A DNA stretch of 64,000 nt from Candidatus Photodesmus katoptron Akat1 (GCF_000478685.1 NZ_AMSD01000001.1:248001-312000), one strand, 5' to 3'; counted from the first letter of the stretch, positions 1-10,641 are shown. Notes: generated from the letters alone by a model not told the origin. Program-made: numbers and translations.

Positions 1-1
1 A

Positions 2-310
2 CCATTATATAGAATTGATTGTGGAAAAAACATCTACTATGCACTAGATAATGATGAAAGAGATAATATATTGAATCAATTAAAAAATAAAAAACAAAAA
101 ATTGAAGTAAAACGATTTAAAGGTTTAGGAGAAATGAATCCGCTTCAACTTCGTGAAACAGCTATGGCTCCAAAAACCCGTCGATTAATTCAACTTACTA
201 TTGATGATTTTGATGCTACTTATGAAATGATGGACCTGCTTCTAGCTAAAAAACGTGCTGCCGATCGACGCAACTGGCTACAAAAGAACGGAAATTTAGT
301 AAAGGTATAA
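2..310 (+). CDS. parE: DNA topoisomerase IV subunit B, C-terminal end (partial)
   Basis: This is the last ~102 residues of ParE, the ATPase subunit of topoisomerase IV, which decatenates daughter chromosomes together with ParC. The frame is open from the window edge, so the gene starts outside. Visible are the PLYRID segment, the [10 protein letters not shown] block of the TOPRIM/tail region and the ending [17 protein letters not shown] is shared with GyrB, but the short tail and the parC gene only 4 bases downstream identify ParE. parE and parC are very probably co-transcribed. Confidence 0.95.
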   Translation, partial: PLYRIDCGKNIYYALDNDERDNILNQLKNKKQKIEVKRFKGLGEMNPLQLRETAMAPKTRRLIQLTIDDFDATYEMMDLLLAKKRAADRRNWLQKNGNLVKV

Positions 311-314
311 AAAG

Positions 315-2561
315 ATGTCGATAACGAATAATTTTAATGGTAATGAAACACTTCCAATTCGTAAATTTACGGAAGATGCCTATTTAAACTATTCAATGTA
401 TGTAATTATGGATCGTGCTCTACCATATATTGGTGATGGTCTAAAACCTGTTCAACGCCGAATAATTTACGCTATGTCAGAATTAGGTCTTTCAGGAATA
501 TCAAAATATAAAAAATCGGCTCGCACTGTTGGCGATGTATTGGGGAAATATCACCCTCATGGTGACTCAGCCTGTTATGAGGCAATGGTACTTATGGCTC
601 AAACTTTTTCTTATCGATACCCACTTATAGATGGTCAAGGTAACTGGGGAGCGAAGGATGATCCAAAATCTTTTGCAGCTATGCGTTATACTGAAGCAAG
701 ATTATCTAAATTTTCTGAACTTTTGTTAAATGAACTAAACCAAGGAACAGTTGAATGGCAACCAAACTTTGATTCAACTACTAAAGAACCTAAAATGTTA
801 CCAGCAAGATTACCTCACATATTACTAAATGGGATAACTGGTATCGCTGTTGGTATGGCTACGGATATCCCTTCTCATAATATACATGAAATTGCAGAAG
901 CAACCATTTGTCTTATTGATAATCCAAGTTCAGAATTATCAGATATTATGAATTATGTTAAAGGTCCTGATTATCCAACAGATGCAGAAATTATTTCACC
1001 AAAAGCAGATCTTGAAAAAATTTATCTAACCGGTCGAGGAACTATAAAAGCACGTGCTATTTGGCATAAAGAAAAAAATAATATAGTAATCACTTCTTTA
1101 CCATATCAAGTATCTGGTTCAAAATTGCTTGAGCAAATTGCAAATCAAATTCGTACTAAAAAATTACTGATAATTAATGAGTTACGTGATGAATCAGATC
1201 ATGAAAACCCTACTAGAATTGTAATTATTCCTAGAACAAATCGAATTGATTCTGAACAATTAATGAATTATTTATTCATTTCTACAGATCTAGAAAAGAG
1301 CTATCGAGTTAACTTAAATATGATTGGACTGGATAATCGTCCTCAAGTGAAAAACTTGATACAAATTTTATCTGAGTGGATCGAATTTCGTCGAATAACA
1401 GTCCGTCGCCGTTTTCAATATCGACTAGATAATATTCTAATTCGGTTACATATCTTAGAAGGTTTATTAACTACCTATTGTAATTTAGATAAAGTAATTA
1501 AAATAATTCGAACTAAAAATAAACCAACAGTAGCACTAATAGAATGCTTAAGTATGACAAATATCCAAGCTAATGCAATATTAGAAACTAAACTTCGCTG
1601 CTTAGCTAAGCTAGAAGAAAAAAAAATCCATGAAGAACAAAAAAGGTTAAAAAAAGAATCTGAAGAACTAAAAGGTTTTTTAAACTCTGAATCTCAATTA
1701 AATCTGTTACTTAAAAAAGAAATTAAGGCTGATGCTAAAAAATATAACAATAAACGTCGTTCTCCTATCATTGAACGTAAAGAAGCAAAAGTTACTATTA
1801 ATAAATATTTACTCCATAATGAACCAATCACTGTGATACTTTCTGAAAAAGGTTGGATTCGTCATGCAAAAGGGCATGACATAAATGCAGAAAGCTTGCA
1901 GTATAAACCAGGTGATAGATATTTTTCCCATGTACGTGGAAAAAGTAAAGAACAAACAATTCTCCTAAGTAATGATGGACGTAGCTACTCTCTTGAATCT
2001 CACTCATTAGCATCAGCAAAAGGACAAGGTGAACCAATTACAGGACGTTTGAATATTAGTGAAAACAGTAAGATTATCCAAATATTTATGTATAAAGAAA
2101 AACAACTTTTGTTAGCCGGATCTGATGCGGGTTATGCTTTTGTATGCAAAAGCTCAGATTTACTATCTAAAAATCGTAACGGTAGAGTTTTAATGACTTT
2201 ACCTAAAAACTCTAAAATAATGCCATTAAATACGATTAAAAATCTCATTTCTGATGAAATTTTAGCTATTACTAATCACGGTAGAATACTGATTTTCCCT
2301 GCTAAAGATCTACCTCAACTTAGCAAAGGGAAAGGCAATAAAGTAATCCATATTCCAAGTTCTCAATTTAAAAAACGCGAAGAATTTCTTTCTCATTTAA
2401 TTTCATTACCTAAAGATAAATCAATTGATATGTATACAAAAGAAGAAAAATTTAACTTTAGTTCTAAAGAACTAAATAAGTTCCGGGGAGAATGTGGACG
2501 TAGAGGTTCGCTTTTAACTGAGAATTTTCAACAAATACAAATACTTCATATCGAAATCTAG
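315..2561 (+). CDS. parC: DNA topoisomerase IV subunit A
   Basis: Catalytic breakage-reunion subunit of topoisomerase IV. The protein has 748 residues, close to the ~750 of the E. coli protein. The active-site tyrosine is Tyr125 in RYTEARLS. The quinolone-resistance region GKYHPHGDS has Ser85 and Glu89, the equivalents of E. coli Ser80 and Glu84, so it looks wild type. The N-terminal winged-helix/tower part is followed by a lysine-rich coiled region (about 420-480) and a beta-pinwheel C-terminal domain. The start is 4 bases after the parE stop. Its 3' end converges on rsmI. Confidence 0.97.
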   Translation: MSITNNFNGNETLPIRKFTEDAYLNYSMYVIMDRALPYIGDGLKPVQRRIIYAMSELGLSGISKYKKSARTVGDVLGKYHPHGDSACYEAMVLMAQTFSYRYPLIDGQGNWGAKDDPKSFAAMRYTEARLSKFSELLLNELNQGTVEWQPNFDSTTKEPKMLPARLPHILLNGITGIAVGMATDIPSHNIHEIAEATICLIDNPSSELSDIMNYVKGPDYPTDAEIISPKADLEKIYLTGRGTIKARAIWHKEKNNIVITSLPYQVSGSKLLEQIANQIRTKKLLIINELRDESDHENPTRIVIIPRTNRIDSEQLMNYLFISTDLEKSYRVNLNMIGLDNRPQVKNLIQILSEWIEFRRITVRRRFQYRLDNILIRLHILEGLLTTYCNLDKVIKIIRTKNKPTVALIECLSMTNIQANAILETKLRCLAKLEEKKIHEEQKRLKKESEELKGFLNSESQLNLLLKKEIKADAKKYNNKRRSPIIERKEAKVTINKYLLHNEPITVILSEKGWIRHAKGHDINAESLQYKPGDRYFSHVRGKSKEQTILLSNDGRSYSLESHSLASAKGQGEPITGRLNISENSKIIQIFMYKEKQLLLAGSDAGYAFVCKSSDLLSKNRNGRVLMTLPKNSKIMPLNTIKNLISDEILAITNHGRILIFPAKDLPQLSKGKGNKVIHIPSSQFKKREEFLSHLISLPKDKSIDMYTKEEKFNFSSKELNKFRGECGRRGSLLTENFQQIQILHIEI

Positions 2562-2632
2562 GAATCATTTAATAACAGAGCGAAGGCTATTTCATATCTA
2601 TGATAATTCTAATTTCTAATGATTAACTACAG

Positions 2633-3513
2633 TTAATATTTAGTTATCAAGTTAATTAATCCCCATTTATAAAGCACATTTTTTTTACAGTTGTAAATTT
2701 TAGATACTACTGATATAGCTTTTTTAAATGATAATTCATTAACTAAAATTGTTAATGCACGAGTTACTTCTTCTGGTAATTCATTAATATTTGAATCTTC
2801 CATATTATATCCATGAATTAACAATACTATCTCTCCACGTTGCTGATATATATCCTTTTCAACCCATTTCACAAGCTTACCGAGAGGCATGCTTTGAATA
2901 GTTTCAAAAATTTTAGTAAGTTCACGAGCTAAAACCACCTGTCTTTCGGGTCCAAAAATATCTAACATGCTTTTTAGTGATTCAATAATTCTATGGGGAG
3001 ATTCATAAAAAATACAGGTATGCTTAACTTTAACAATTTCCAATAATTTATCTTTACGAGCTTTTTTTTTCTCTGGCAAAAATCCCCCAAAAGTAAATTG
3101 ATTAGACGGCAAACCGGATGCACTCAATGCCGTAATTACAGCGCATGGACCAGGCAATGGAACGATCTTAATACCAGTGTTATGAGCTTGATTCACTAAA
3201 TAATATCCAGGATCACTAATCAAAGGCGTTCCAGCGTCAGATACTAATGCAATAGATTGACCTTTTAATAATCTTGCAATTAATACTTGCGATTTTTTCT
3301 TTTCATTGTGATCATTAAAAGAAATAGTTCTTGTTTTAATCTTAAAATAAGAAAATAACTTACGGGAATGATAAATATTCTCAGTTGCAATAACATCTAC
3401 ACTCGACAAAATATTGATTGCACGTTGACTAATATCACTTAAGTTACCAATTGGAGTAGGCACAATATAAAGAATTGAATTCTTTGAAAAAATTTATTAT
3501 CACTTTTTATCAT
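2633..3513 (-). CDS. rsmI: 16S rRNA 2'-O-methyltransferase RsmI, with a frame break near the N terminus
   Basis: RsmI methylates C1402 of 16S rRNA on the ribose, using SAM (tetrapyrrole-methylase fold). Diagnostic stretches are PTPIGNL, ALVSDAGTPLISDPGYYLV, PLPGPC, FYESPHR and LARELTK. The longest intact frame begins at a GTG (3463). However, family homology (LYIVPTPIGNL) runs further upstream and no ATG, GTG or TTG exists in that frame before a stop. One extra base in the six-A run at 3487-3492 would join the frame to an ATG at 3513, giving MIKSDNKFFSKNSILYIV. An in-frame nine-base run at 3062-3070 encodes EKKKAR. The gene is divergent from lpoA. Confidence 0.9.
3487..3492 (-). other. Homopolymer run at the rsmI frame break
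   Basis: The run is six A on the plus strand (six U in the rsmI mRNA). Seven would put the ATG at 3513 in frame with the RsmI body. The mismatch is seen directly. Whether it reflects slippage, a sequencing error or true GTG initiation at 3463 cannot be told from the sequence. Confidence 0.6.
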
Positions 3514-3523
3514 TTTTTTAAAA

Positions 3524-5370
3524 ATGTTTAATAATTTAAAATTATCTCTATACAAGAAGCTTAAAAACTTATTAATTATGAAAAATTACCAAGCAATTTA
3601 CAAAATATTTTTAATCACATGTATAATACTTATAACCATAGCCTGTTCATCTACTATGCAAGACTTATCTACAGAACCCACCCTAGATATAAAAAAATCA
3701 ACACAAGAGTATCTGATTCAAGCAAATAAAAGTAAGAAAAATAATGTAAAAAACAATAAGCTGATTATGGCACTAAAATCTTCTATCAACAATCAAGAAC
3801 TAAATTTAGCAAGAACTCTGCTTAAGTATATAGAAAAACAATCACTATCTGAAATGCAAGAAGCTGAATGGCAACTAGCAAAAGCAAAAATATTAATGAT
3901 AGAAAAACAGCCAAAAAAAAGCTTATCTGTATTAAATTTTTCTCAAAAGTGGAACTTGCCAAATAAACAATGGAAAAATTATCATAGACTTAGAGCGGAA
4001 TTATTTACTAAACAAAATGATTATATCTCTGCTAGTAAAGAATTAATAAAACTTACTTATCGCGTAAAAGAAAATCAAAAAACCATCATTTCAAATATGA
4101 TTTGGCAAAACTTAAATCAATACAATAAACAAGAAATTATAAATCTAAATAAGAAACCTAAAGGGTATATTTTAGATGGTTGGATTCAACTTACTGTATA
4201 TATGAAAACTCTAGGAGATGATATACCGAAACTTAAAAATTTACTAAAAAAATGGTTAATACAACATATTAATCACCCAGCAGCACTTTATCCCCCAAAA
4301 AATATTATTGATATTCTAACACTCGAGATAGTAGAACCTACTAACATAATATTACTACTCCCATTATCGGGACATTTAACTAAACAAGCTCAGCTTATTC
4401 GTAATGGTTTTATCATAGCAATGAGGAATGATAATGAGAAAAATCCAAATGCAAGATTAACACTTATTGATACTAACAACATATCTCATCAACAACTCAA
4501 ATCTGTTTTAATAGAAAAAAATATTGATTTTATAATTGGTCCATTAACAAAAGAAAAAGTTCAACTCTTTAAAGAAATCCAGGCTAAATTAAAGCTAAAT
4601 ATACCAATATTAGCCTTAAATATTCCTGAAAGCTTTTCTGAAAACGAGCATATTTGCTATCTAACCTTATCACCAGAACAAGAAGTTATGCAAGGTGCAA
4701 AACATTTATTTGAACAAGGATTTCATCATCCACTAATTCTAGCACCTGAAGGAAATCTAGGTAATCAAGTAGTAAAAGCATTCATTAAAGAATGGAGTCA
4801 ACATAGCCTTAGTGCAGTGAAGGTTCAATTCTTTGGCAATAAAAACCAATTACAAAAAAATATTAACTCGGCATTTGGATTAGAAAAAAGCAAACAAAAC
4901 ATCGCTCAAATAAAATCGTTAACTAAACTAGAACTTAAAAGCCAACCACGCAGTTATCGTGATATTGATGCAGTCTACATTGTAGCAAATGGCTCTGAAC
5001 TTACACTGATAAAGCCATTTATTGAAGTTGCAATTAATCCTGATACTCAACCACCAAAAATATTTTCTAACTCCTTAAGCAATAATAGCAGTACGCAATA
5101 TGAAGACCTAACTGGCATTGAATATAGTGATATTCCATGGCTAATTAACAAAAACATATTATTAAAAAAAATATGGAAAAAATATGGAAAAATTCCAACG
5201 CAGAAAAACGCTTGCAAGCATTAGGTATAGATGCATATACACTAATACAACAATTACCAAAAATGAAAATCATATCTGATTATTCTATTCAAGGACAAAC
5301 TGGTATACTAAGTGTTAATAATCAATGCGTAATACAACGTAAAATGACTTGGGCTAAGCATGGTCTTTGA
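3524..5370 (+). CDS. lpoA: Penicillin-binding protein activator LpoA, frameshifted near the 3' end
   Basis: LpoA is an outer-membrane lipoprotein that activates the transpeptidase of PBP1A. The N terminus has a lipoprotein signal ending at a Cys (ITIAC). The more natural start is the ATG at 3578, which puts the lipid Cys at residue 23; the ATG at 3524 adds 18 residues. A TPR-like N-terminal domain (about residues 60-270) is followed by a periplasmic-binding-like C-terminal domain beginning ILLLPLSGHL. The first frame ends at 5224 with an unrelated tail. The true end (RLQALGIDAYTLIQQLP ... CVIQRKMTWAKHGL) lies in another frame up to 5370. The break is a perfect 11-bp tandem duplication at 5171-5192. 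Confidence 0.9.
5171..5192 (+). repeat. 11-bp perfect tandem duplication inside lpoA
   Basis: The unit atatggaaaaa occurs twice, at 5171-5181 and 5182-5192. Eleven is not a multiple of three, so the duplication shifts the lpoA frame. Removing one copy gives the continuous reading KKIWKNSNAEKRLQALG, which matches the LpoA C-terminal domain. Confidence 0.95.
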
Positions 5371-5453
5371 CTCTTAAAAGGTATTAAGATTATAATAATA
5401 ATGCTTTTTATTTTATTTAAAATATAGAATTACTAGAATTTAAGGATACTCTA

Positions 5454-6044
5454 ATGCTAGAAAGCATTAAAGATAATTTTACAGAAAGCATTCAAATTCA
5501 AATTGCCTCAGCTGAAGTATTACCAGAATCTATTGCACAAGCTGCAAAGATAATGATCTCGACATTACTTAATGGAAACAAAATCTTATGTTGTGGTAAT
5601 GGTGGTTCTTCTACGAACGCTCAACAATTTGTCTCATGTTTATTAAATCGTTTTGAAACTGAACGTCCTAGTTTACCAGCTATAGCTCTTACAGCAGATA
5701 ATACGATATTGACTGCTGTAGCTAATGACTACCATTACCATGAAATTTTCTCCAAACAAGTACGTGCACTTGGTCAAACAAATGATACCTTACTGGCAAT
5801 CTCTACTAGTGGTAACAGTAAAAATATTATTAAAGCTATAGAAGCTGCTGTAACTAAAGATATAAGAATTATTGGATTAACAGGAAAAGATGGAGGTGAA
5901 ATGGCTGGTCTGCTAGGTGAATATGACGTTGAAATTCGTATTCCATCTTATAGAACAATTCGGATTCATGAAGTTCATATGGTAACTTTACATTGTTTAT
6001 GCAATCTTATTGATCAAGTATTATTTCTAGCTAATAAAAATTAA
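5454..6044 (+). CDS. diaA: DnaA initiator-associating protein DiaA (SIS domain)
   Basis: DiaA is a tetrameric SIS-fold protein that binds DnaA and promotes timely replication initiation at oriC. The protein has 196 residues, the same length as E. coli DiaA. Shared blocks include FTESIQ at the N terminus, [48 protein letters not shown] and DVEIRIPS. GmhA is a paralogue in the same fold, but these blocks and the lpoA-diaA-dolP context favour DiaA. The gene yraN, normally between lpoA and diaA, is absent; only 83 bases separate the two. dolP follows after 2 bases. Confidence 0.93.
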   Translation: MLESIKDNFTESIQIQIASAEVLPESIAQAAKIMISTLLNGNKILCCGNGGSSTNAQQFVSCLLNRFETERPSLPAIALTADNTILTAVANDYHYHEIFSKQVRALGQTNDTLLAISTSGNSKNIIKAIEAAVTKDIRIIGLTGKDGGEMAGLLGEYDVEIRIPSYRTIRIHEVHMVTLHCLCNLIDQVLFLANKN

Positions 6045-6046
6045 TC

Positions 6047-6664
6047 ATGAAATTATCTCAATATGTAATACTCCTTTTATTACCAATGTTATTATCAAAT
6101 TGTACTACTCCATTTTTTAATAATACTGAAACTATTAAAATCAATAGCAAAAAACTTAAAACAATTTTAAATGATAAAAATATAGAATTTCAAATTGCAG
6201 GATTAAACAATGAATTTCCCTTTAAAGGAAAAGTGAGAATTATAGGAATTTCATATAATTCTACAGTAATTTTAATAGGGCAATCAACCAACAAAAGCTC
6301 CCTAAATTCTTTTAAAAATCAAGTCAAGAAAATAGATGGGGTTTCTGTTATCTACGATCAAGTTAGACATAAACCATTACTTTCCATTAGTCAAATTAAT
6401 TTTGATAATTGGATTACTGTCAGAGTTAAATCAAGCCTATCAAACAACTCTACTTTAAGAAATAGTAAGATCAAGATCTTCACTGAAGATAGAGAAGTCT
6501 TCTTATTTGGAGCTGTATCTAAAAAAGAAGCAGAAATAGCAATTCGTATAGCACGGAATACATCAGGAGTAAAAAAGTTATACATGCGTTTAAATTATAA
6601 AAACAGCTATTTTATATTTATTTTACAACTCTTAAATGAGATTTTCCTTTCTTTACAAAATTAG
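6047..6664 (+). CDS. dolP: BON-domain outer-membrane lipoprotein DolP (YraP)
   Basis: DolP is a dual-BON lipoprotein involved in outer-membrane integrity. The N terminus is a lipoprotein signal (MKLSQYVILLLLPMLLSNC) with the lipidated Cys at residue 19. Two BON modules follow; NWITVRVKSSL and the SGVKK end of the second are visible. Where the family normally stops, a few residues after SGVKR, this frame runs on for a hydrophobic tail of about 20 residues (YFIFILQLLNEIF). The tail overlaps the end of sspB by 47 bases. It is probably the result of a lost stop codon. The gene is co-transcribed with diaA. Confidence 0.85.
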   Translation: MKLSQYVILLLLPMLLSNCTTPFFNNTETIKINSKKLKTILNDKNIEFQIAGLNNEFPFKGKVRIIGISYNSTVILIGQSTNKSSLNSFKNQVKKIDGVSVIYDQVRHKPLLSISQINFDNWITVRVKSSLSNNSTLRNSKIKIFTEDREVFLFGAVSKKEAEIAIRIARNTSGVKKLYMRLNYKNSYFIFILQLLNEIFLSLQN

Positions 6665-7106
6665 ATGGATCATTATCATGAGGTTTTTCAATACTACTAT
6701 CTTTCAAAGAAGAATGTGAAATTTTACCACTAGTAACAGTAATATTATTAGTTTTTTTAAGCAGTTTAAAGTAAGTTTCTTCTGGATGAAACATTGTCCC
6801 TATACCATTTTCATGTGCATAAATAGCCTGAATAGCATCCAAAGGAATTACTACAGAATGAAAAAAACCAGAAAAACGAGCATTAAACTTAATCATATCA
6901 TTTCCAAGCTCTAAATTAACTACTGATTTAGTAGAAATATTAAAAGTAATTTGACCATTCTTAATAAATTGTTCAGGGACAGAAACCCCAGAAACATTTG
7001 CATTAACAACAAGATAGGGTGTTAACCTATTATCAACTAACCAATCATAGAATGCTCTAAGAATATACGGACGAAAAGGTATCATTTTAAAATTTAAAAT
7101 ATTCAT
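6618..7106 (-). CDS. sspB: ClpXP specificity-enhancing factor SspB
   Basis: SspB delivers ssrA-tagged and other substrates to ClpXP. Of its 162 residues, about the first 110 form the substrate-binding domain (RPYILRAFYDWLVDNRLTP, GQITFNIS, LELGNDMIKFNARF, AIYAHENGIGTMF). A flexible low-complexity linker leads to the C-terminal ClpX-docking peptide LRVVK, which is fully conserved. It lies 21 bases after sspA, as in other gammaproteobacteria. Its 3' end overlaps the extended 3' end of dolP. Confidence 0.95.
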   Translation of the reverse strand: MNILNFKMIPFRPYILRAFYDWLVDNRLTPYLVVNANVSGVSVPEQFIKNGQITFNISTKSVVNLELGNDMIKFNARFSGFFHSVVIPLDAIQAIYAHENGIGTMFHPEETYFKLLKKTNNITVTSGKISHSSLKDSSIEKPHDNDPSNFVKKGKSHLRVVK

Positions 7107-7127
7107 ATTGTAAGGACCATTCAGGAA

Positions 7128-7772
7128 TTAAATTAAGCGAATCTCACGCTCAACTTCTGTTAATGAAGCTAGAAATGAATCACGTTCAAATACACGATTC
7201 ATGTAAACTTTTATGTCATTTGAACCTACACCGAGTAACTCAATACCTAACTGTGGAAGACGCCATAATAAGGGAGCTAAATAACAATCAATCAAACTAA
7301 ATTCTTCACCCATGAAATACTGATATTCAGAAAATATAGGAGCAAGAGCTAGTAATTCAGTACGGAGCTTATTACGAGCATCATCAGATTTTTTAGAACT
7401 ATTATTCAATAACACTTTTCTAAATAAAGAATACCAATTACGCTCGATACGATAAATAATTAAGCGAGTACTGCCACGAGCTACAGGATAAACAGGCATT
7501 AAAGGAGGATGAGGGAACCGTTCATCTAAATACTCCATAATAATTTTAGAATCATAAAGTGCTAATTCACGGTCAACAAGAGTAGGTACTGTTTTATAAG
7601 GATTCAATGAAACTAACTCAGGAGGAAGGGTATTTTCCTCATTATCATTAACTAATTCAACCTCAACGCTCACAGCTTTTTCAGCCAAAACAATACGAAC
7701 CTGATGGCTATACATATCAGATGGACTTGAAAATAAAGTCATTACAGAACGCTTATTGGCAATTAGAGCCAT
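7128..7772 (-). CDS. sspA: Stringent starvation protein A
   Basis: SspA is a glutathione-S-transferase-fold protein that binds RNA polymerase and changes transcription under stress; the family lacks GST activity. Recognisable blocks are ANKRSVMTLFSSP, YSHQVRIVLAEK, VPTLVDREL, IIMEYLDERFPHPPLMPVYPVARG and FERDSFLASLTE. I chose the ATG at 7772 (MALIANKRS). It is preceded at 4 bases by GGAGGG, a strong ribosome-binding site that would sit inside the coding region if the upstream TTG at 7784 were used. sspB follows in the same transcript. Confidence 0.95.
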   Translation of the reverse strand: MALIANKRSVMTLFSSPSDMYSHQVRIVLAEKAVSVEVELVNDNEENTLPPELVSLNPYKTVPTLVDRELALYDSKIIMEYLDERFPHPPLMPVYPVARGSTRLIIYRIERNWYSLFRKVLLNNSSKKSDDARNKLRTELLALAPIFSEYQYFMGEEFSLIDCYLAPLLWRLPQLGIELLGVGSNDIKVYMNRVFERDSFLASLTEVEREIRLI

Positions 7773-7856
7773 AGAACCCTCCAAAAAATAGTTAGATTAC
7801 TTTATTTTTACATCGATAAAATAACCTAGAGTAAAGGCAGAATATTATCACAATAA

Positions 7857-8597
7857 TTAATGAACATCACGCCAATATTCTTTTTTGAGCAATACAACAA
7901 CAATAGTAAACAGAACTAAAAAAGCCATGACCCACCAACCTATAACACGACGCTCCAATTTAATGGGATCAGATGAATATTCTAAAAAATTAACCAAATC
8001 TAACACAGCTTGATCATATTCTTCTTCGTTCAATTCACCCGTACCATCAGACTGGACTCCGACTATTACCTCAACTTTTTTTCCATCCACAATCATAGTT
8101 TTATAAATAGGCTTTGTAATACCTTGTAACTCTTCTAAAACATGAGGCATACTCACATTTGGAAAAACAACATTATTAACACCAAACTGACGAGAAGGAT
8201 CAGAATAAAAAGAACGTAAGTAAGTATACAACCAATCTATACCACGAACACGAGCAACAAGAGTAAGATCCGGAGGTGAAATTCCAAACCATTTAGCTGA
8301 TAAATCTTCTGGAATTGCATTTTTAATTAAATCACCCAGCTTTGCTTCAGAATTAAATATTAGATGTTCTTCCATCAATTCAAAAGGAATTCCAATATCA
8401 TTAGCAACTCGTTCATAACGTTGATATTGAGTAGAATGGCAACCAAAACAATAATTCATAAAAATCTTAGCACCATTTTGTAATGAAGCTTGATTGGATA
8501 GATCATTGCTTGCTTTATCTAAAGATATACCATCAGATTCAGATAAAAGTGGTAATGTAATAAATACTAGCAAAAATAACAGCATCCACTTATTCAT
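7857..8597 (-). CDS. petC: Ubiquinol-cytochrome c reductase, cytochrome c1
   Basis: Cytochrome c1 of the bc1 complex (complex III) passes electrons from the Rieske protein to a periplasmic cytochrome c. A signal peptide (MNKWMLLFLLVFITLPLL) is followed by the haem-binding CFGCH (Cys50, Cys53, His54). PNVSMPHVL probably holds the Met axial ligand. A C-terminal membrane anchor lies at about residues 218-237, ending KKEYWRDVH. The protein has 246 residues, normal for the single-haem form. The start overlaps the petB stop by 4 bases, so translation is coupled. Confidence 0.95.
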   Translation of the reverse strand: MNKWMLLFLLVFITLPLLSESDGISLDKASNDLSNQASLQNGAKIFMNYCFGCHSTQYQRYERVANDIGIPFELMEEHLIFNSEAKLGDLIKNAIPEDLSAKWFGISPPDLTLVARVRGIDWLYTYLRSFYSDPSRQFGVNNVVFPNVSMPHVLEELQGITKPIYKTMIVDGKKVEVIVGVQSDGTGELNEEEYDQAVLDLVNFLEYSSDPIKLERRVIGWWVMAFLVLFTIVVVLLKKEYWRDVH

Positions 8598-9862
8598 TTA
8601 AAAATTAACCTATTTGGCAATGGCTTAGTTTTTTCATTTTTGCTATAAATGAATAAAAGTACAAAGAACATAAAATAACCCAAACTAAAAATTCGAGCTA
8701 GTAATGTATAGGTTGGGGTTGCTGGTAAAGATCCTAAGATACCAAGAGCAATAAAACTAAAAGAAAATTGAGCAATATTAAGTAAATGTAATTTACTACG
8801 ATAACGAAAAGAACGTACACTACAACGATCTAACCAAGGTAATATAAACAAAGCCACTATTGACATTCCCATTGATAAAACGCCTAACAATTTATCAGGT
8901 ATTGCACGAAGGATTGCATAAAAAGGGGTAAAGTACCATACTGGAGCAATATGTTCTGGTGTCTTTAATGGATTCATAGCCTCAAAATTAGAATGTTCAA
9001 GAAAATAGCCACTCATTTCAGGATTAAAAAATAAGACATAACAAAAAAAGAACAGAAAAATAGCTATTCCTATTAGATCCTTAACTGTTCCATATGGATG
9101 AAAAGGAACGGAGTCAATAATATCATATTTCTTTGTATAAGTATCATGGAATTTAAATGGAGCAGTATAGTTATTACCTAAACTACCCTTTTTCAATTTG
9201 GTATCAATTCCATCAGGATTATTTGAGCCAACTTCATGTAATGCTAGAATATGCAATACAACAAGCAATAGCAAAACAATTGGTAAAGCTATAACGTGCA
9301 AGGCAAAGAAACGATTCAATGTGGCACCAGAAACAACATAATCACCACGAATCCATAGCGATAAATCATCACCAATAATTGGAATAGCACTGAATAAGGA
9401 AATTATTACTTGTGCTCCCCAGTAAGACATTTGTCCCCAAGGTAATAAGTATCCCATAAATGCTTCAGCCATCAGCACTACAAAAATCAACATACCAAAT
9501 AGCCATACTACTTCACGTGGATTTTTATAAGAACCATAAATTAAGCTACGAAACATGTGCAGATAAATTACAATAAAAAATGATGAAGCACCTGTCGAGT
9601 GCATATAGCGCAACAACCAACCATACTCTACATCACGCATAATATACTCGATAGAAGCAAAAGCTTCTTCATTAGAAGGTATGTAATTCATAGTTAACCA
9701 TATTCCAGTAACAAGCTGGTTAACTAACACAATCATAGCTAGAACACCAAAAAAATACCAAAAATTAAATGTTTTTGGCATTGGATATTCTGACATATGC
9801 TTCTTATAAGCATCCATCATTGGTAGACGTTTTTCAATCCAATCAAATAGTGCTGCTATCAT
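8594..9862 (-). CDS. petB: Ubiquinol-cytochrome c reductase, cytochrome b
   Basis: This is the membrane-embedded di-haem subunit of the bc1 complex that oxidises ubiquinol. The 422-residue protein has about eight or nine membrane helices. Haem-ligand histidines lie in RYMHSTGASSFFIVIYLH and in FALHVIALPIVLLLLVVLH. The Qo-site motif is PVWYFTPFYAILR, with Val where mitochondria and alphaproteobacteria have PEWY. It sits between petA (9 bases upstream) and petC (4-base overlap). Confidence 0.96.
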   Translation of the reverse strand: MIAALFDWIEKRLPMMDAYKKHMSEYPMPKTFNFWYFFGVLAMIVLVNQLVTGIWLTMNYIPSNEEAFASIEYIMRDVEYGWLLRYMHSTGASSFFIVIYLHMFRSLIYGSYKNPREVVWLFGMLIFVVLMAEAFMGYLLPWGQMSYWGAQVIISLFSAIPIIGDDLSLWIRGDYVVSGATLNRFFALHVIALPIVLLLLVVLHILALHEVGSNNPDGIDTKLKKGSLGNNYTAPFKFHDTYTKKYDIIDSVPFHPYGTVKDLIGIAIFLFFFCYVLFFNPEMSGYFLEHSNFEAMNPLKTPEHIAPVWYFTPFYAILRAIPDKLLGVLSMGMSIVALFILPWLDRCSVRSFRYRSKLHLLNIAQFSFSFIALGILGSLPATPTYTLLARIFSLGYFMFFVLLFIYSKNEKTKPLPNRLIFK

Positions 9863-9871
9863 TATAATTTC

Positions 9872-10456
9872 CTACTTCTCATCAATACCTATAACAACTT
9901 GCGTATCGCTTAAATACATATGTTTAGGAACAATTAAGTTTGATGGAGCCGGTACTCCTTGAAATACTCTTCCAGCGATATCAAACTTTGAACCATGACA
10001 TGGACAAAAAAACCCAGATTCTACTCCTTGCACTTGTTCAGAGAATTTTTTTGACAGATAGGAAGGAGAACAACCTAAATGAGTACAAATCCCAACAGCT
10101 ATAAAATATTCAGGCTTAATTGAACGATAAGTATTTTGAGCATATACAGGTTGTTGATCTGCTTTCGAATTCGGATCACGAAGTTGATTATTAAGTTTTA
10201 ATAAATTATCAAGACTTGATTGTGTACGACGAACCACCCAAACTGGCTTTCCGCGCCATTTCACACGAATCATTTCTCCTTCCTGAAGTTTACTTATATC
10301 AATTTCAACAGGGGCTCCAGCAGCCTTAGCTTTCTTACTTGGATTCCAAGATTTAATGAAAGGAATTGCAATTGAGAGAAGAGCAAAACTACCAAAAACT
10401 GCTGTTATTGAAATCAGAAACTGCCTACGACTTTTATTTGAAGGGGAATCGCTCAT
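9872..10456 (-). CDS. petA: Ubiquinol-cytochrome c reductase, Rieske iron-sulfur subunit
   Basis: This is the 2Fe-2S subunit of the bc1 complex. Cluster ligands are visible: CTHLGC (Cys124, His126, plus structural Cys129) and CPCHG (Cys151, Cys153, His154). The N terminus has the twin-arginine export motif SRRQFL at residues 9-14 followed by one membrane helix and the flexible hinge. The ATG at 10456 is preferred because AGGAGA lies 9 bases upstream; the in-frame ATG at 10465 is too close to it. petA is the first gene of petABC, downstream of the rpsI terminator. Confidence 0.96.
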   Translation of the reverse strand: MSDSPSNKSRRQFLISITAVFGSFALLSIAIPFIKSWNPSKKAKAAGAPVEIDISKLQEGEMIRVKWRGKPVWVVRRTQSSLDNLLKLNNQLRDPNSKADQQPVYAQNTYRSIKPEYFIAVGICTHLGCSPSYLSKKFSEQVQGVESGFFCPCHGSKFDIAGRVFQGVPAPSNLIVPKHMYLSDTQVVIGIDEK

Positions 10457-10641
10457 CTTAAACATTCTCCTAGCTGCTAAAAATAATCTAATTTTTACGT
10501 TTAATCAAAGTATGACAACAAAAAACATGAAACTGATATCTATTTAATAAAAGATAATAAATAAAAGTCTACTTTTTGACAAGAATAAAGAAAAACTGTT
10601 TTCAATAGAAAAAAGCAGATTTTTATTTAAAAATATCAAGA

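Noticed and set aside
10576-10581. Perfect TTGACA on the plus strand between rpsI and petA
   Set aside because: It points the wrong way for petA and toward the convergent rpsI gene; no matching -10 with a target gene.
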